Source of the DNA: Diadema setosum | Taxonomy: Eukaryota; Echinodermata; Echinoidea; Diadematoida; Diadematidae | Direction of reading: 5' to 3' | NCBI RefSeq assembly: GCF_964275005.1 | Contig: NC_092701.1 | Coordinates: 35,913,520 to 35,977,519, forward strand | DNA length: 64,000 bases | Part shown: piece after piece, positions 45,520 to 57,371 of the stretch | Layout: each line of letters opens with the position of its first letter | How positions within the stretch are numbered: the first letter of the stretch is position 1 | Position numbers and translations under genes: made by a program | The notes under the pieces: generated by a model | Databases searched by the model: none | What the model saw: the letters and a program-made list of their open reading frames with translations, nothing else | Told to the model about the DNA's origin: nothing

Positions 45520-48500
45520 CATGCATATAAAAATAAATGAACATCTGCACAAATTTGTGCACTCACATACACACAGAAAGCATACAGAAAATGAATATGC
45601 ACGCACACTTCAATGTAAACAAAAAACAATGGTTAAGTTGACTCTACAATTAGGATCTTTTATTTGGACAAAAATATTCGGACAGTCTACAGTGTGGATG
45701 TGTCTCTTGAACAGAAATAGGGGTGTAATAAACACTGGTCTTCAATCGAATTACAATAACTGCAAACATTTTGTGTTGTTCTTTAAATCAGTCACTATGA
45801 GTTAATTTTGTCACAGATTAAAGAGAATGGCAAACTGTCCATTTAACTCTTGATATAATGGAATGAAATTACAGATAATCATGATTAGCTTGTCATAGTG
45901 TTGGACCAGATGACAAGAGCAGAAAAAACACACCAAAAACCAAAATCAGATAATGAATGGTATGTGTGACTTTCATTGCGATTTCTTCAAGAAACTGCTT
46001 GATTTATGTACAGCATCCATCTTCAAAAGATCATTGATTGAATATGTGGACCCGGTTCATCTTTGGATACACCTAAAATCTATTCAAATGCAATTGTTTT
46101 TGACATTTCACACAATTGGAGCGGATATTGATAATCAAATTAGGACATGTCAATGACATAGCATACCATTTCCACAGTGTATGACTACAATTTCAATATG
46201 ACACGTTAATTGGTTTAGTAATGACCCGTATGTATCACTTGTGGCAACACTTTCAAAATCGACACATTTCGTGCGATTTTTTCCAGCTTTACAGCAAACT
46301 AATGAAAAAAAGCCACCGAGCACAAGAGAGTGGTTGCCAAGGGAAGCTACTGCGTCCTTGTTTTGGGAGAAAGTTTCGGACGTGTCAGGTGGTATCCGCG
46401 ACAACAAGACATGATCTTTCTGATGAGGAAATGCATACAATCAGATTGATAGAATGTTGTGAACTCAGCCGTTCACAAGACAATGGCTGTAGATGTTTTG
46501 AAATTTAGATTTGACAAAGAGTTTCTTTTTTTAGACAGCAGTGGAATCATATCAACATTCTCTTTTTTATACGGCTCATGACAAAATTAACTGCGGGTAG
46601 TCATGATTTATTTCGAGCAATCATCTTTGAACACGAAACACTTCTCTAAACTCAGTGTTCATATATATATATATATATATATATATCTGTACATTTTCTT
46701 TTTGACATGTCATAGTACTACGTAGATAAATCACTGCATAATTTAGTGATAAAAGACGACAGAGTTTATTTACAGAAATGATTTGATGACACTTTAAGAG
46801 CATTGTCAGAAAACAAGGAAAATGAGTAGACAGCTTAAGGATGGACTAGAATCAGCTATGTTAAAGCAATCGTTTGGAATACAAAATGTACATTATTGTC
46901 CCGACAATTTTTATATATGTATATGTCAAAATCAATATGTAATAAGTTTGTAATCATTGTATGGCAATAAAAACCACCTTCATTTCTGTAATGTTTGATA
47001 AACACTGCTCATAAATACATAAACATCATGTAACATGCACACTTTCCATTTGTTGTGCAACTGGGAAAAACAGTTTTTCTTCTAGAAAAGTGGAAAATGT
47101 TGCCAACCAAGTTGTCTTTTCTTCCCCTTTATAAAAAGCCTGGAAGAATATTAAATCAAAAGAATGTTATTTGCATGCACAAATCACTTGCCATTTTAGT
47201 TTTGTAACTTTCCATTTTTTTTTTTTGAGGGGGGGGGGTTAATGAGGAGATAGCACCCTCAGTGTTGACTGCTTCGTGCATTCAAATTGCAATTTTTACT
47301 ACAAGACAAACATGATTGCAATAAAGATGCACATCACAGTGGGAAACGACACACTTTGTAAGTATAGCTCTAGTTTTCACAAATCCACTTTTTTCACTCA
47401 CTGCCCAATATATCCTGACTGCCAGCTTCCCAAGCAATACACACTGACAGACACACATCAGGTTTGGACAACAACATACGCCATCTGTTGTCAATAATAC
47501 ACTGTACCAGCAGACAAACTACAATGTAGTCATGTGTAGCATGGTGCACAGCCCCAAGATGCTTAACATGGAAAATTGCCCTCATTGGATTACTGAAAGT
47601 AGTGCCAAACTCATACCAGTTTTACCCAAAAAAATTGCATGGGTTGGACATATTGTGAGGTATCCCTGAACAATTTTTTTTAATTGGTTTAAATTTTCCT
47701 ATTGTAAAATGCATGGTCAGCTTATCCCTTGCAAGGTAAGCATCAATTTTTTTTTGGCTACAAAATGGTCCTCCCAGCAAATTTGCAGCAACACTTTGTT
47801 CACAAAGAAATGCTCATCATAAATAAAATTACAATATAACACCACAGGAATGTGTTTGTTCAGTGCACATGACATCAACTGCGTGGACACAAAGTAAAAG
47901 TAGCCCCATGTTTAATGTCTTCTTTAGCCATCTATACATACGAGAGTGTGTGTCTGTGTGTGTGTGTGTGTTTTGAGTGTGTGTGTTAATGTCTGTGTTT
48001 GAGTATTTTGTGTGCTTGTTTGTGTATCAGAATGACAGAAAAAGAATGTGAAAAAGATATAAAGTTCTAGAAATCAGTGAAGATAATTCTTTGATATTGA
48101 ATTCAAAATATTCTTATATACATGGCATCTCTCTCTTTTTTTTTTCTTTATTTACTACAATTTTTTCCACTCCAACCCACAGTAATACTACACATAATAC
48201 ATGCATACAAGAACTTCCTGTATCGGCACAATTTTGAATAAATTAAGTACATCATAAGTGAACACAGTAACAAGAGCATGCAGTGGAATTAATGTTACAT
48301 CTTCCAAAGCCTGAAGGATGAAATATATAATTGTATGCAGACAGCATGTTTGCGACACAAATACCAAAGAATTAAATTTCTTTCTTTTTTTGTAAACTTT
48401 CAAACTGCCATAATGATCTCTCTCTATTCAATTTCTTTCTTTTCTTTTTTGTTGTTGAAACTTTGACACTACAATGATGACAATTCAATTCCGTACCTAC

Positions 48501-48594
48501 GTACAGATTTTATCCAACTGATGACTATGCGATTGGTCAGAGAGATTTATCACCGGAAATCACTTTCCGTAGGAGCTTTTACTTGTGACACAAC

Positions 48595-48790
48595 ATTTGC
48601 TCCTGCGACAATTGCTTTGGTCTTATTTTCTCCAAGGACTTAGGGTTAGGGTTGGGATTATGATAGGGTTTTAGGTTTGGTTTGATGTGAGGATTAGGAT
48701 TTGGGTTGGGCTTGTGTTTGTGAGTAGAATTTATGCCTGCATGGCTTAGCATGCAGATACTTTATGGGAGTAATTGTTGCAGGAGCAAAT
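48595..48790. mobile_element. TTTGCTCCTGCGACAAT MITE, copy 2
   Basis: Ends ATTTGCTCCTGCGACAATT and AATTGTTGCAGGAGCAAAT. The interior carries TTAGGGTTAGGGTTGGG, so the copy lies in the opposite orientation to the one at 20730. Confidence 0.8.
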
Positions 48791-50880
48791 GCCATGGAAG
48801 CCTATTATCAGCTTGATTATTACTGATTCTGAAAAAAAAAAATCACTTTCTTTGATTTAAACATATATTACACTTTCCCACTCCCTACTTCTGTCTCTCT
48901 TTCTACACACACACACAAAAAAAAAACAACAACAGAAAATATAACTTACAAAGTACATTGCACAATGACAGGCAAAATGTGAGAGATACGCAGTGAATGG
49001 CAGCTACGGCACCGGGCTACGGAGCCCATGGCATTCTGGATGAAATACTAGTGAGTGACGGTAATATAGTAGTCACAATTACAATACTCCTTACTTTTCA
49101 TCTCATTATGTGCTATCATAGTGAACAAGAATGTGGAGAAGAGAAGAAGAGGTATTAATAGAAGTAAACATACAGGGGGTGGGAGAGAGAGATAGAGATT
49201 GACACAGATACATATAGGTACACAATAAAGGTACATACAATTATTCTCTTTTTTTTTGGATCAATATTCAAACTTTGGAATGCCATTGATGACGATATTG
49301 CATTCATCAAAATATGCCTTTAGTCATTTTTTTTTTTTGAACATCCATCTACTACGCACTGATCACTGGAGTGATTTTAAGTTTCCTATTTCATGCCTGT
49401 ACCAAATCAATACATGCACCTGGTATTGTGGCTCAATCGTCATATTTTCAGAACAGAATAAAAAGCAAGTCCTTGAATGAAGTTCTGTCATAAACAGCAA
49501 TACTCAGTTGCAGTACAGTAGACTTCTGAACAGTTTATATATTTTATCTGGTCTGTATATGAAAAATAAAAGTTTCCTCAAGATCTTTTTAAAAGCCACA
49601 ATAGATTCTGTTTTTTTTTTTTTTGCCTCGTCTGTTGGTGATTAATATTTGTCGAATGAGTTTAAACATGGAAGTGATGCCTATCACATATAGATTACTC
49701 TCATTTCTATTTTTCCCCCAAAGAAAATCAACTTATGACTTCACAGGATTCATGGGGAACCCCCTTATGAACATAGTGGGGGAAGGGTCAGAGACATGTT
49801 GGTCCATTACCCTTCAGTTCAATGACTACTGGATCAGCCACCTGCTTAATCAGACCCAGTTGAATTTAACTTTGCAGCAAAGAACCACACTCACTTCATT
49901 GCACTGAGAACAACTAGAAAATGGCAGCATTTCCTACCAAGAAAGAATGTGTCCAGCCAGTTACACAGTTAAACTTGTGACATGGATCACTGGCCAATAT
50001 AATGCCATATATTGTATGATCAACTATCGTGTACATGGTTTTCTAAAAAAATCATTTAATCATGTTTGGCATTTTCAACAAAATCTACTCCTTGTCATAC
50101 TTATGTTGTCATTCACTGAAGATTTGTACAAATCATGCTTGTATACGGTAAGTTTTCCTTTTCTAAATCTCAGTAACACATATAATGTGTAAATAAAAAT
50201 AAACATGCATATAGCAGCATATGATAATGCTTGATCCATAGTTTTGTAATAAACATTGTGCCATAAAACAACTGAAATAAAAATTTTTGCTCCTAATTTC
50301 CAAACTAACTTTGATAGGATTAATTGCACCTGTGCTCCCACCAATACAACAGAACCAGTAAATGCTCATACACCAATATATACCCCTGCAAGATTAAGTG
50401 TTGGTTAATATATAGCAAACACTTTATATGAATATAGATATACATAAACTGAAATAAATAAAATGAGAATCTGAAAATGCATGGCAAAAAGATATTTCTC
50501 ATGTGCTTGTTTAATCTAAAACTTTAAATCATATTTGCAGATTAATTAAAAAGATAACTCTTGGAAACATTTCTTTCCATGCTTTCAAAGTTGATGAGCA
50601 AGCCAAAAGGAAATTCAATAATAGTAATCCCAAGAGGGAAATTCCACAGATCATTGAATATCTATCTACTTTTGTTGGAATACCCAAATTGCACATGGCC
50701 CAAACAGAATATCTTGATCCTGTAACCTGGTTTACTGGTATTTTTGGCATCTTGTGTTTTTCTCCTTGTTATGCAGCAGATGCGGTGAGGAGGGACAGGG
50801 GGAGGGCAGGGGGAGGGGCAGTATCCAGAATGGGGGTGGGGCAGGAGGTAGAGGGCACCTCCCAACTATCCTGCCCTGTG
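48791..50880 (-). other. 3' flank / probable 3'UTR of NPDC1
   Basis: The complement runs down from the NPDC1 stop. The first 200 bp are C-rich in the transcript (G-runs on the plus strand at 50792-50818). The end of the transcript is not determined. Confidence 0.45.
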
Positions 50881-50970
50881 TTACTGCTTCTGTTCTCCCT
50901 CCTCCTGTCCACCGGGCTTGGGGTAGGATTCCTCGGCAAACAGCGGATTCTTCACTTGCATCTCGCCAGT
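50881..50970 (-). CDS. NPDC1: NPDC1 last coding exon
   Basis: 90 nt after acceptor TTCATTGTCACAG. It encodes TGEMQVKNPLFAEESYPKPG, then GQEEGEQKQ and TAA. The TGEM.V.NPLF core is conserved; the tail is shorter than the human one. Confidence 0.93.
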   Translation of the reverse strand, partial: TGEMQVKNPLFAEESYPKPGGQEEGEQKQ

Positions 50971-53900
50971 CTGTGACAATGAAAAACAAAAATAGACAGA
51001 ACAATGTGTTAATCCTCAAAGTGCTTCCATCGCTAATCTGCTTGAGTGCCTTCTTGAGTGCCGAATGGCTGATGTCTGGAGACTAACTGAGATTGAGGTC
51101 AATTAATCCCCCTAATTCTCATTGTGTCACCAGCGCCTTCTGGATGGATTCATTTGTTTGTTTGTTTGTTTGTTTGTTCATTTTCCATCTGAGAAGATGG
51201 CTGGATATCCCATATTCAGCTACGTTAAGCTGGTCTTCCATGGAGTCCAGTTGGATGTGAGGTGAGACCACTTCACCGGGTTAAACACCCTGCTCTTTGC
51301 GATGAATGAATGAAGCGGGATCTTTTACGTGCATGAGTTGTTACTCTCTCATACACGGGACCTCCATTTTATGTCCTATCCGAGGGACAGAGTGTTTTGC
51401 CTCTTGCTAGAGGGGACGGTATGCTTACACACAACATTGCTCAGTCCAGACTCAGGTTCGAACCCGGGCCGCGTGATCGTGAGGCAGACGCGCTACCGAC
51501 TGAGCCAACTCACCGCCCTGTTATGCTGAAGTGAGCTGTCTAATTATAGCAATATGTTTTATAGCAGAAGGTTAATTAAAATGTCAACATTTGAACAATT
51601 CAAATGATATATCATCATACTGAGAAGACAAATGGTAGGTATTTATGTTGGCAGAATCAGAATACAGTTAAAATCAATTTTCCTATTCATGGAAAGATTT
51701 ATCAAATATTTTTGCTCATCATCTCCACTGGTACAAATTAATGAAAGTAGTTTCTCCTCACCTGTATTCAAAGACCTGTTTATTACATTCTTTCTTTCTA
51801 AATGGGAAGGCACGAGTGCTTGATCACAAAGCAGTATCAAATCCTTTTTAGTTTGTTTTTCTCTCTCAAACTCTGTTGTCTATTCCAACAAATATGGACT
51901 AGACCTGAAACACCTTTGCCAGAGAGGGCACCATTCTATGAGAACACTCAAAATTATAAACCAATGGGCATCAGGTTTTTTACAGAGATTCTTTCTAAAT
52001 CATTATAAAGGAACTCTCCATTTCCAAGCTCAATGCTTTTTGCATGATTTCCTCCTTTAACTTACATGTCTCTGTGAATATAATGAATATGATTTTATGA
52101 GACAGATAAATTGAACTGATTAGAACCGAATGGAATGGAATGGAATGGAATGGAATGGAATGGAATGGAATGGAATGGAATGGAATGGAATGGAATGGAA
52201 TGGCACTGAATTGAACTGAACTGAATTGAATTAAATTGAATTGAATTAAATTGAACTGAACTGAACTGAATTGAATTGAATTGAATTGAATTGTATTGAA
52301 TTGAATGATATAATATCTTGATTCCATACCGGAGCAAGACCAGGGCACTCGTAGACTGTCAAGTCGCCTTCCTCATTCTCCTCCTCAGAGTCGTACTCCG
52401 AAGCATCATTTGCTACATCTCCTTTCTCACGTCTGCATCAGATGAAAGGAATATAAGGAAGATAATTGGTCAGATGAAAACCTCTTTCTTCTTGTTCTTT
52501 CTACCCATTTCATAGCTATTTCTTTCTTCACCGATTGTCTTCTACCATCCTACAAATTGTCAGGTGCTTTTGCAGGGGCGGATCCAGGGAGGACAGCAAC
52601 CGGCGCACGCCCTCCCCTTTATTTTTTGTTGAAACAAAAGAAATAAAAAGAAAAAAATGGGGGGAGGGGTGCGTGCGCCCCCCCCTTTATTTTTGTAAAC
52701 ACGCCCCCTCTTTACGGAATTCCTGGATCCGCCCCTGTTTTGGTTTGGCTGCACTTCTCAATGAACTTTTTCAATTGCACTGGTCATTTATTAGTACAAT
52801 AAAATGGAGGTTTGAATATCAACTAAAATGATATGTATTTTTGGATGTTTTAAATCTGAAAGTAACATAGCATGCACAATACTGAAAATATGCATGAAAC
52901 CCAAGCAGAATATTGTGGGAATAGGCTAAAGTAGGAAAGGAAACAATAGGAAATGTTTTATGGACAAATTGGTAAGTACTGTAGAATTGTCTTTTCCTAT
53001 AAAGTTGATACTCAGCCCTTGGAATGTTCATATGCTACAACTTGTAGCTCTATGATTTTTTTTTTTTTTTAAGAACGTGACACACTTAAGTCTATGGTTC
53101 AAAATCATGTTTCTTCTATATTCAAGGATCATATTAGGGCAAGGCTTTTATATGAAAATATTTTATGCTATACAAAATATACATCACTACATGTAACTGA
53201 ACACAGTTAAATATATGTACAGTGCACTCCCGTTATAACGAACACGGTTATAACGAAATTTCGTTATAACGAAGTAAATCTTCTGGTCCCAAAATTATCA
53301 CCATTAAAGTCTATGGTAAAAAATTCGCTTATAACGAACACGGTTATAGCGAAATTTCCGTTACAACGAAGTCTTTTCCGAGCGCCATAGACAAAGAAAA
53401 ACAAAAGAAATGTGCTCCGTTATAACGAAATGCGAATTGCTTTCGAAAATTCGTAGCGGAACAAGCATTCAAGCTTCTCTGCATGGGTGAACGCTTCACA
53501 CCACTGTGTGTTCGCTCTTTGTGTCACGCACAGTTTCTGAGGGGAACTTGCGTTTATTATTGTGATACAATTATCCCATCACATTTCACATAGCTTTCCA
53601 GTGTATGATAAATATTCAGCAAACAGAATACAATGTGGTTTTCTTGTTTTCGTTATATATTGTATTTGTTCGGTTATAACGAAATTTCGTTATAACGAAA
53701 GAAAACTGCCGGTCCCGAGCATTTCGTTATAACGGGAGTGCACTGTATATATATCTTTTACTCCTCTTTCTATTCATATATTTACTTAGTGTACAAAGAT
53801 ATGCTCAACATAAACATAAATGAGAGAAGAGAAAGAGACAAGATGTGGTATATTGTAAGGTCTGAATAGACTTTATTTGCACTATGATGTTACACTAACT

Positions 53901-54808
53901 TTTCCATGGCAATCATCTGCTGTTTCTGATGTTGGTAGTGGTACATCTGGGCACTCTGGGCTAACTTCCTGTCTCCATTCTAAAAGTTGAATACAAGGTT
54001 GACAAGGTGACAAGATGTGAGAAGGACTACAAACAAAAAATCAAAATCATGTGAACTTCACAGAAAAGAAGAAAAAACTACACCCTGGCACAATTTTGTA
54101 AGAAGCTGCATGATATCAACTCTTGCTGGAATGGCACTGTCATAGTAACAACAAGAATACAGCTTCCTAATTGGTTGTTGCTATGGGAATTTGTCATTCC
54201 AGTGAGAGTTGCTATCCTAACATCTTTTATAAAATGGGGTCCTGGACATTCAACCCACTTTCAACATGTGTTTACTTTACTGAAATATTACTAAATGAGT
54301 TGATTTATTTCACTACCACTGAGCACTACTTTTGTGAGCTTCCATACATGCAAATCTTAAACGGTAGTGAGGAAGAGGTGCTATTCAAAAACTTAAATTA
54401 CATACACTTCACAGAACTCAGGAAGTATGCACCAGTACACATTAATCCAGCTTCAACATGTGTTTAATATATTAAAATACTTATATATGAAATCATTCTA
54501 TTTCAGTACCCCTGAGGACTTGTTTTATGGCATGCCATATACAACTTTTAAACTGCAGTGAGGAAAAGGTGCTGCATACCTAAGCCATAATTTTGTAATT
54601 CCATTTTTCTTTTAAACCTCCTAGCAGTGGCAAAGAGTGTATCCATTTGATTTGTGATGGTGCAGATTCTGAAAGAACCTATGTCAAATTGAAAAGGAAG
54701 CTGCTGGATCTACTTACATTCATGGAAGAGGCAAGTTGGGTTCCTGGGCCGGTCACTCCATACGATGGGTAATCAGCCTCATTCTGGGCCTTGGACGTGG
54801 TCTGAATT
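50881..54808 (-). CDS. NPDC1: NPDC1 (neural proliferation, differentiation and control protein 1), C-terminal part
   Basis: Four exons on the complement (54808-54718, 53979-53900, 52432-52330, 50970-50881) splice in phase into 120 residues ending in TAA. Diagnostic family blocks are RKLAQSAQMYHYQHQKQQM (human QRLAQSAEMYHYQHQRQQM), an acidic run EYDSEEENEEGD, then DLTVYECPGLAP joined to TGEMQVKNPLF (human DFTVYECPGLAPTGEMEVRNPLF). Family knowledge: a single-pass membrane protein of neurons; the C. elegans relative CAB-1 binds the Rab3 exchange factor AEX-3, linking the conserved cytoplasmic tail to synaptic vesicle traffic. The cysteine-rich N-terminus and membrane span are not found in this window. 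The first exon seen begins with the third base of a split codon, so a preceding exon must exist. The gene converges on the receptor gene. Confidence 0.95.
51154..51519 (-). mobile_element. tRNA-derived SINE (family 2), in NPDC1 intron
   Basis: Same structure and orientation as the copy at 40181-40565, differing by scattered substitutions and a few short indels. The tail (CAAA)n is at 51154-51178 and the tRNA-like head at 51450-51519. Confidence 0.85.
52128..52305. repeat. (GGAAT)n followed by (TGAAT)-like pentamers
   Basis: Fifteen GGAAT units then about twenty TTGAA/CTGAA units. It begins only 25 bp past the NPDC1 exon donor at 52330, inside the intron. Confidence 0.95.
52330..52432 (-). 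CDS. NPDC1: NPDC1 exon encoding acidic run and TVYECPGLAP
   Basis: 103 nt between CATCTGATGCAG and donor GTATGG. It completes a split Lys codon, then encodes the acidic stretch and the invariant TVYECPGLAP. Confidence 0.95.
52573..52737. mobile_element. CAGGGGCGGATCCAGG MITE (hAT-like ends)
   Basis: CAGGGGCGGATCCAGGGA at the left and TCCTGGATCCGCCCCTG at the right are inverted ends of a 165-bp element in an NPDC1 intron. These ends are widespread among hAT-type non-autonomous elements (from memory). A clean 8-bp duplication is not evident. Confidence 0.75.
53220..53745. mobile_element. Pogo/Tigger-like MITE flanked by TA
   Basis: CAGTGCACTCCCGTTATAAC begins it and GTTATAACGGGAGTGCACTG ends it, with TA immediately on both sides (53218-53219 and 53746-53747). 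The interior contains many GTTATAACGAA units. It is longer than the copy at 3384. Confidence 0.85.
53900..53979 (-). CDS. NPDC1: NPDC1 exon encoding the LAQSAQMYHYQHQKQQM block
   Basis: 80 nt between TTCAACTTTTAG and GTTAGT, ending in phase 2. It carries the most conserved helical block of the family. Confidence 0.95.
53980..54717 (-). other. NPDC1 intron
   Basis: 738 bp. ACATGTGTTTAATATATTAA- and TCAACATGTGTTTACTTTAC-like segments recur (54258 and 54451), a partial internal duplication of about 100 bp. Otherwise plain. Confidence 0.75.
54718..54808 (-). CDS. NPDC1: NPDC1 exon encoding juxtamembrane cytoplasmic segment
   Basis: 91 nt between CTCCGTCTGTCCAG and GTAAGT. It encodes IQTTSKAQNEADYPSYGVTG then PGTQLASSMN. 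It corresponds to the region right after the membrane span in NPDC1. It enters with two bases missing and ends in phase 0. Confidence 0.9.
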
Positions 54809-54876
54809 CTGGACAGACGGAGACACAAAAGAAATAAAACTGGACATGAGGAATTGATCGTAGATATCAGGGTTGT

Positions 54877-54969
54877 TTAACCCGTTGAGGATGAGTCCCA
54901 AACATACTCGGGCAGGGGTCTATGGGAAATGCATGTTGTAGCAAAATCAGCCCGTCCTCATCGGGTTAA
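54877..54969. mobile_element. Mini-hairpin TTTAACCCGTTGAGGA, copy 1
   Basis: TTTAACCCGTTGAGGATGAG at the left and CGTCCTCATCGGGTTAAA at the right. The interior has ATACTCGGGCAGGGGTCTAT, shared with copy 2 at 60083. Confidence 0.8.
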
Positions 54970-56943
54970 ATACACATGCAATGTTAGAGTGTGCATTGTG
55001 GTTATGCTAATTAACGTATTGCCTCACCATCAACATACTGTATGATAGTACATCATGTTGAAATGCACTATACTGGATTATATGCACAACAGATAAATTC
55101 ACCAAAGAGCAATATTGTTTCACTGAGGCCAGAGGACATGGGAAAAACAAAATTGCGCAAAGGCTGTATATATAGCCAGAGTGGATAAACTCTAGAATGG
55201 TGCATGACACAGCACGCACCATTTGTCAGAATCAATAAAGTATCAGAGACTCCGACCCCAGGCACCTCTTAAATGGGAGATTCACCCCCTCGAGCCCCTC
55301 ACATTGGAGACTCTGATCACACGATGTGCACAATATCATCTAGCATGAAGCAAGACGTTCCTTGAGGTCCATCACAGAGCCCACTCAATAACCCTGGAAC
55401 CTCTAGGATTATCGAATATATGCCCTCTGTTGCTATCTCAGCCCAATTTTCAAAATAAATGGCAAAACAAGAATTGGAAGGAAGAACGGTAAATTCTAAG
55501 TAAGATAAGATAAATCTTGAGCCGGAAAAAAATTAAACTCAAGCGGGAGAGCAGGAGATTTTGAGAAAAATGGCCACAACGTGGAGAAATATCTCTTGAA
55601 TTGGCAAAGTGGGAGAGTTCGAATCTCTGAAGTATTCATTTGTAACATTGCTTCCCCGGACGGAAATCCAGTTACACCACGCTATCCTTCACTCTGACCT
55701 GAACGCATTGATGGACACAAATGAAAACATCCAACATGGTATACACACACAAATATATCATATATCATATATGAATATATTATAGGGGAATGGGAATAAA
55801 GTTTTTATTTGTGACTGATATTTATATCAAGACTGTCATTGGATTGTGAGGAAGGCAATTATAAACCTATCATCAAAAAGAAGAAGATAATTTGTTGCCC
55901 TGTGTGAAGTGTCAAGCATCAGATAAAAAGAAATTGCATGAGGTTAGGCAGCTGTATCTGAAGTACTCAATCACTTTGTTAGCGAGGAAATCACAGATAT
56001 GGCATATTCTGGTTGACATTGACGTGAATAGTAATAATGAAACAAACATCAACTCAGAAGATTGGCAGGATGTTAGTGAAAGTTTCACATGCTCCTCACT
56101 GATCTCACCACTCCATCATGTTGAGTGGAAAGAAAATAATCCACTGGAAATATTTCCAGTTGTTGTTGTCCATAAACATCTAAGAATATATACAAATATA
56201 TGTGTTATCAAGTGAATATGCATACACACATAGTCATATAACACATTTGTATATGTACATATACACATATATGTAAATAAACATATACAAGTTAACACAA
56301 GCATATGCATAATATGCATAGCAACTACAATGAAAGAGGCAAAACCATCAGTCTGCGGTAACATTTCGAAATCGAAAATAATGATAATAAGAACAAATTT
56401 AATCATGAAAATCGTGACAATCAAAATGATAGTAATGGTACTGCAATAAGGATAAAGCACTTTTCACCATGGGTGTATTAACCTGCTGTATAAAGAAATT
56501 GTACTGCCAGGATTTTCAGGACACATGTCTTTCAAGAATATCTGTCACTGTAATATATCAACATAAAATATGCCAATTCATGTCTACTGTGAACATATGT
56601 ATATAGGGAAAGTTGGGTGGTCGGGGAGAGAAGGAATGTAATATTGACAGTGGAGAGAAGCCAACTATCGGTGGCATATAGATTAAATTTCAAGCTTGAT
56701 GAGTTTCATGGCCGGCCGGGCAGCCTTGAGAGGGGCTCACGAGTACCCTCGTTACAGCGCGCTGGCATATATACTCTGTTTGAGACATTTCATGCATGGC
56801 TGCACCGCGGTCCACTGTGCATCTTCCTCGGCACACACTTCCACCCTGCGCACCGACTTGATACGTGCCAAAAATTTATGCACACCAACCATTACTACGA
56901 CTCCTATACCTCCCCAACATATTCTCTATCTCTCTCTTTCTCC

Positions 56944-57102
56944 CTATCTCTCACACTCTATTTCTCTATCTCTTTCCATATCTACTCCATGTATCTCTCT
57001 CTTTATATATGATCCATGCATCTCTCTATCTACTCCATATATACTTTCTCTCTATCTCTGACTTATATTTATCACTTTCACCAATTCAAGTGCTGCTGAC
57101 AA

Positions 57103-57167
<65 letters not shown>

Positions 57168-57371
57168 CCATGCATCTCTCTCTACCTACTCCATATATAC
57201 TTTCTCTCTATCTCTCACACTCTATTTCTCTATCTCTTTCCATATCTACCTCATGTATCTCTCTCTATATATATGATCCATGCATGTCTCTCTACCTACT
57301 CCATACATACTTTCTCTCTATCTCTTTCCTGACTTATATCTATCACTTTCATCAGTTCCAGTGCTGCTGAC
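56944..57371. repeat. Direct duplication of a pyrimidine-rich 160-bp segment
   Basis: 56944-57100 and 57208-57371 share CTATCTCTCACACTCTATTT through TTCAAGTGCTGCTGAC. A partial third copy (57167-57212) and a CA/TA microsatellite sit between them. Confidence 0.8.
57102..57165. repeat. (CA)n then (TA)n
   Basis: Eleven CA units followed by about 20 TA units, between two copies of a 160-bp duplication. Confidence 0.95.

Larger units (their letters stand above)
50971..52329 (-). other. NPDC1 last intron
   Basis: 1359 bp with the SINE at 51154-51519 and the GGAAT/TTGAA pentamer tract next to the donor. Confidence 0.85.
52433..53899 (-). other. NPDC1 intron
   Basis: 1467 bp holding the hAT-like MITE and the pogo-like MITE. 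Confidence 0.85.

Noticed and set aside
50732..51086. Overlapping Pro/Gly-rich frames around 50.8 kb
   Set aside because: Shadows of the NPDC1 last exon and the C-rich 3'UTR.
52128..52203. GGAAT repeat as human satellite II/III-like centromeric DNA
   Set aside because: Short local pentamer microsatellite with a different flanking pentamer; the resemblance is convergent.
55892..56215. 107-codon plus-strand frame in the NPDC1 intron
   Set aside because: Starts at TTG, has no recognised motif and ends in AT-rich repeats; probably chance.
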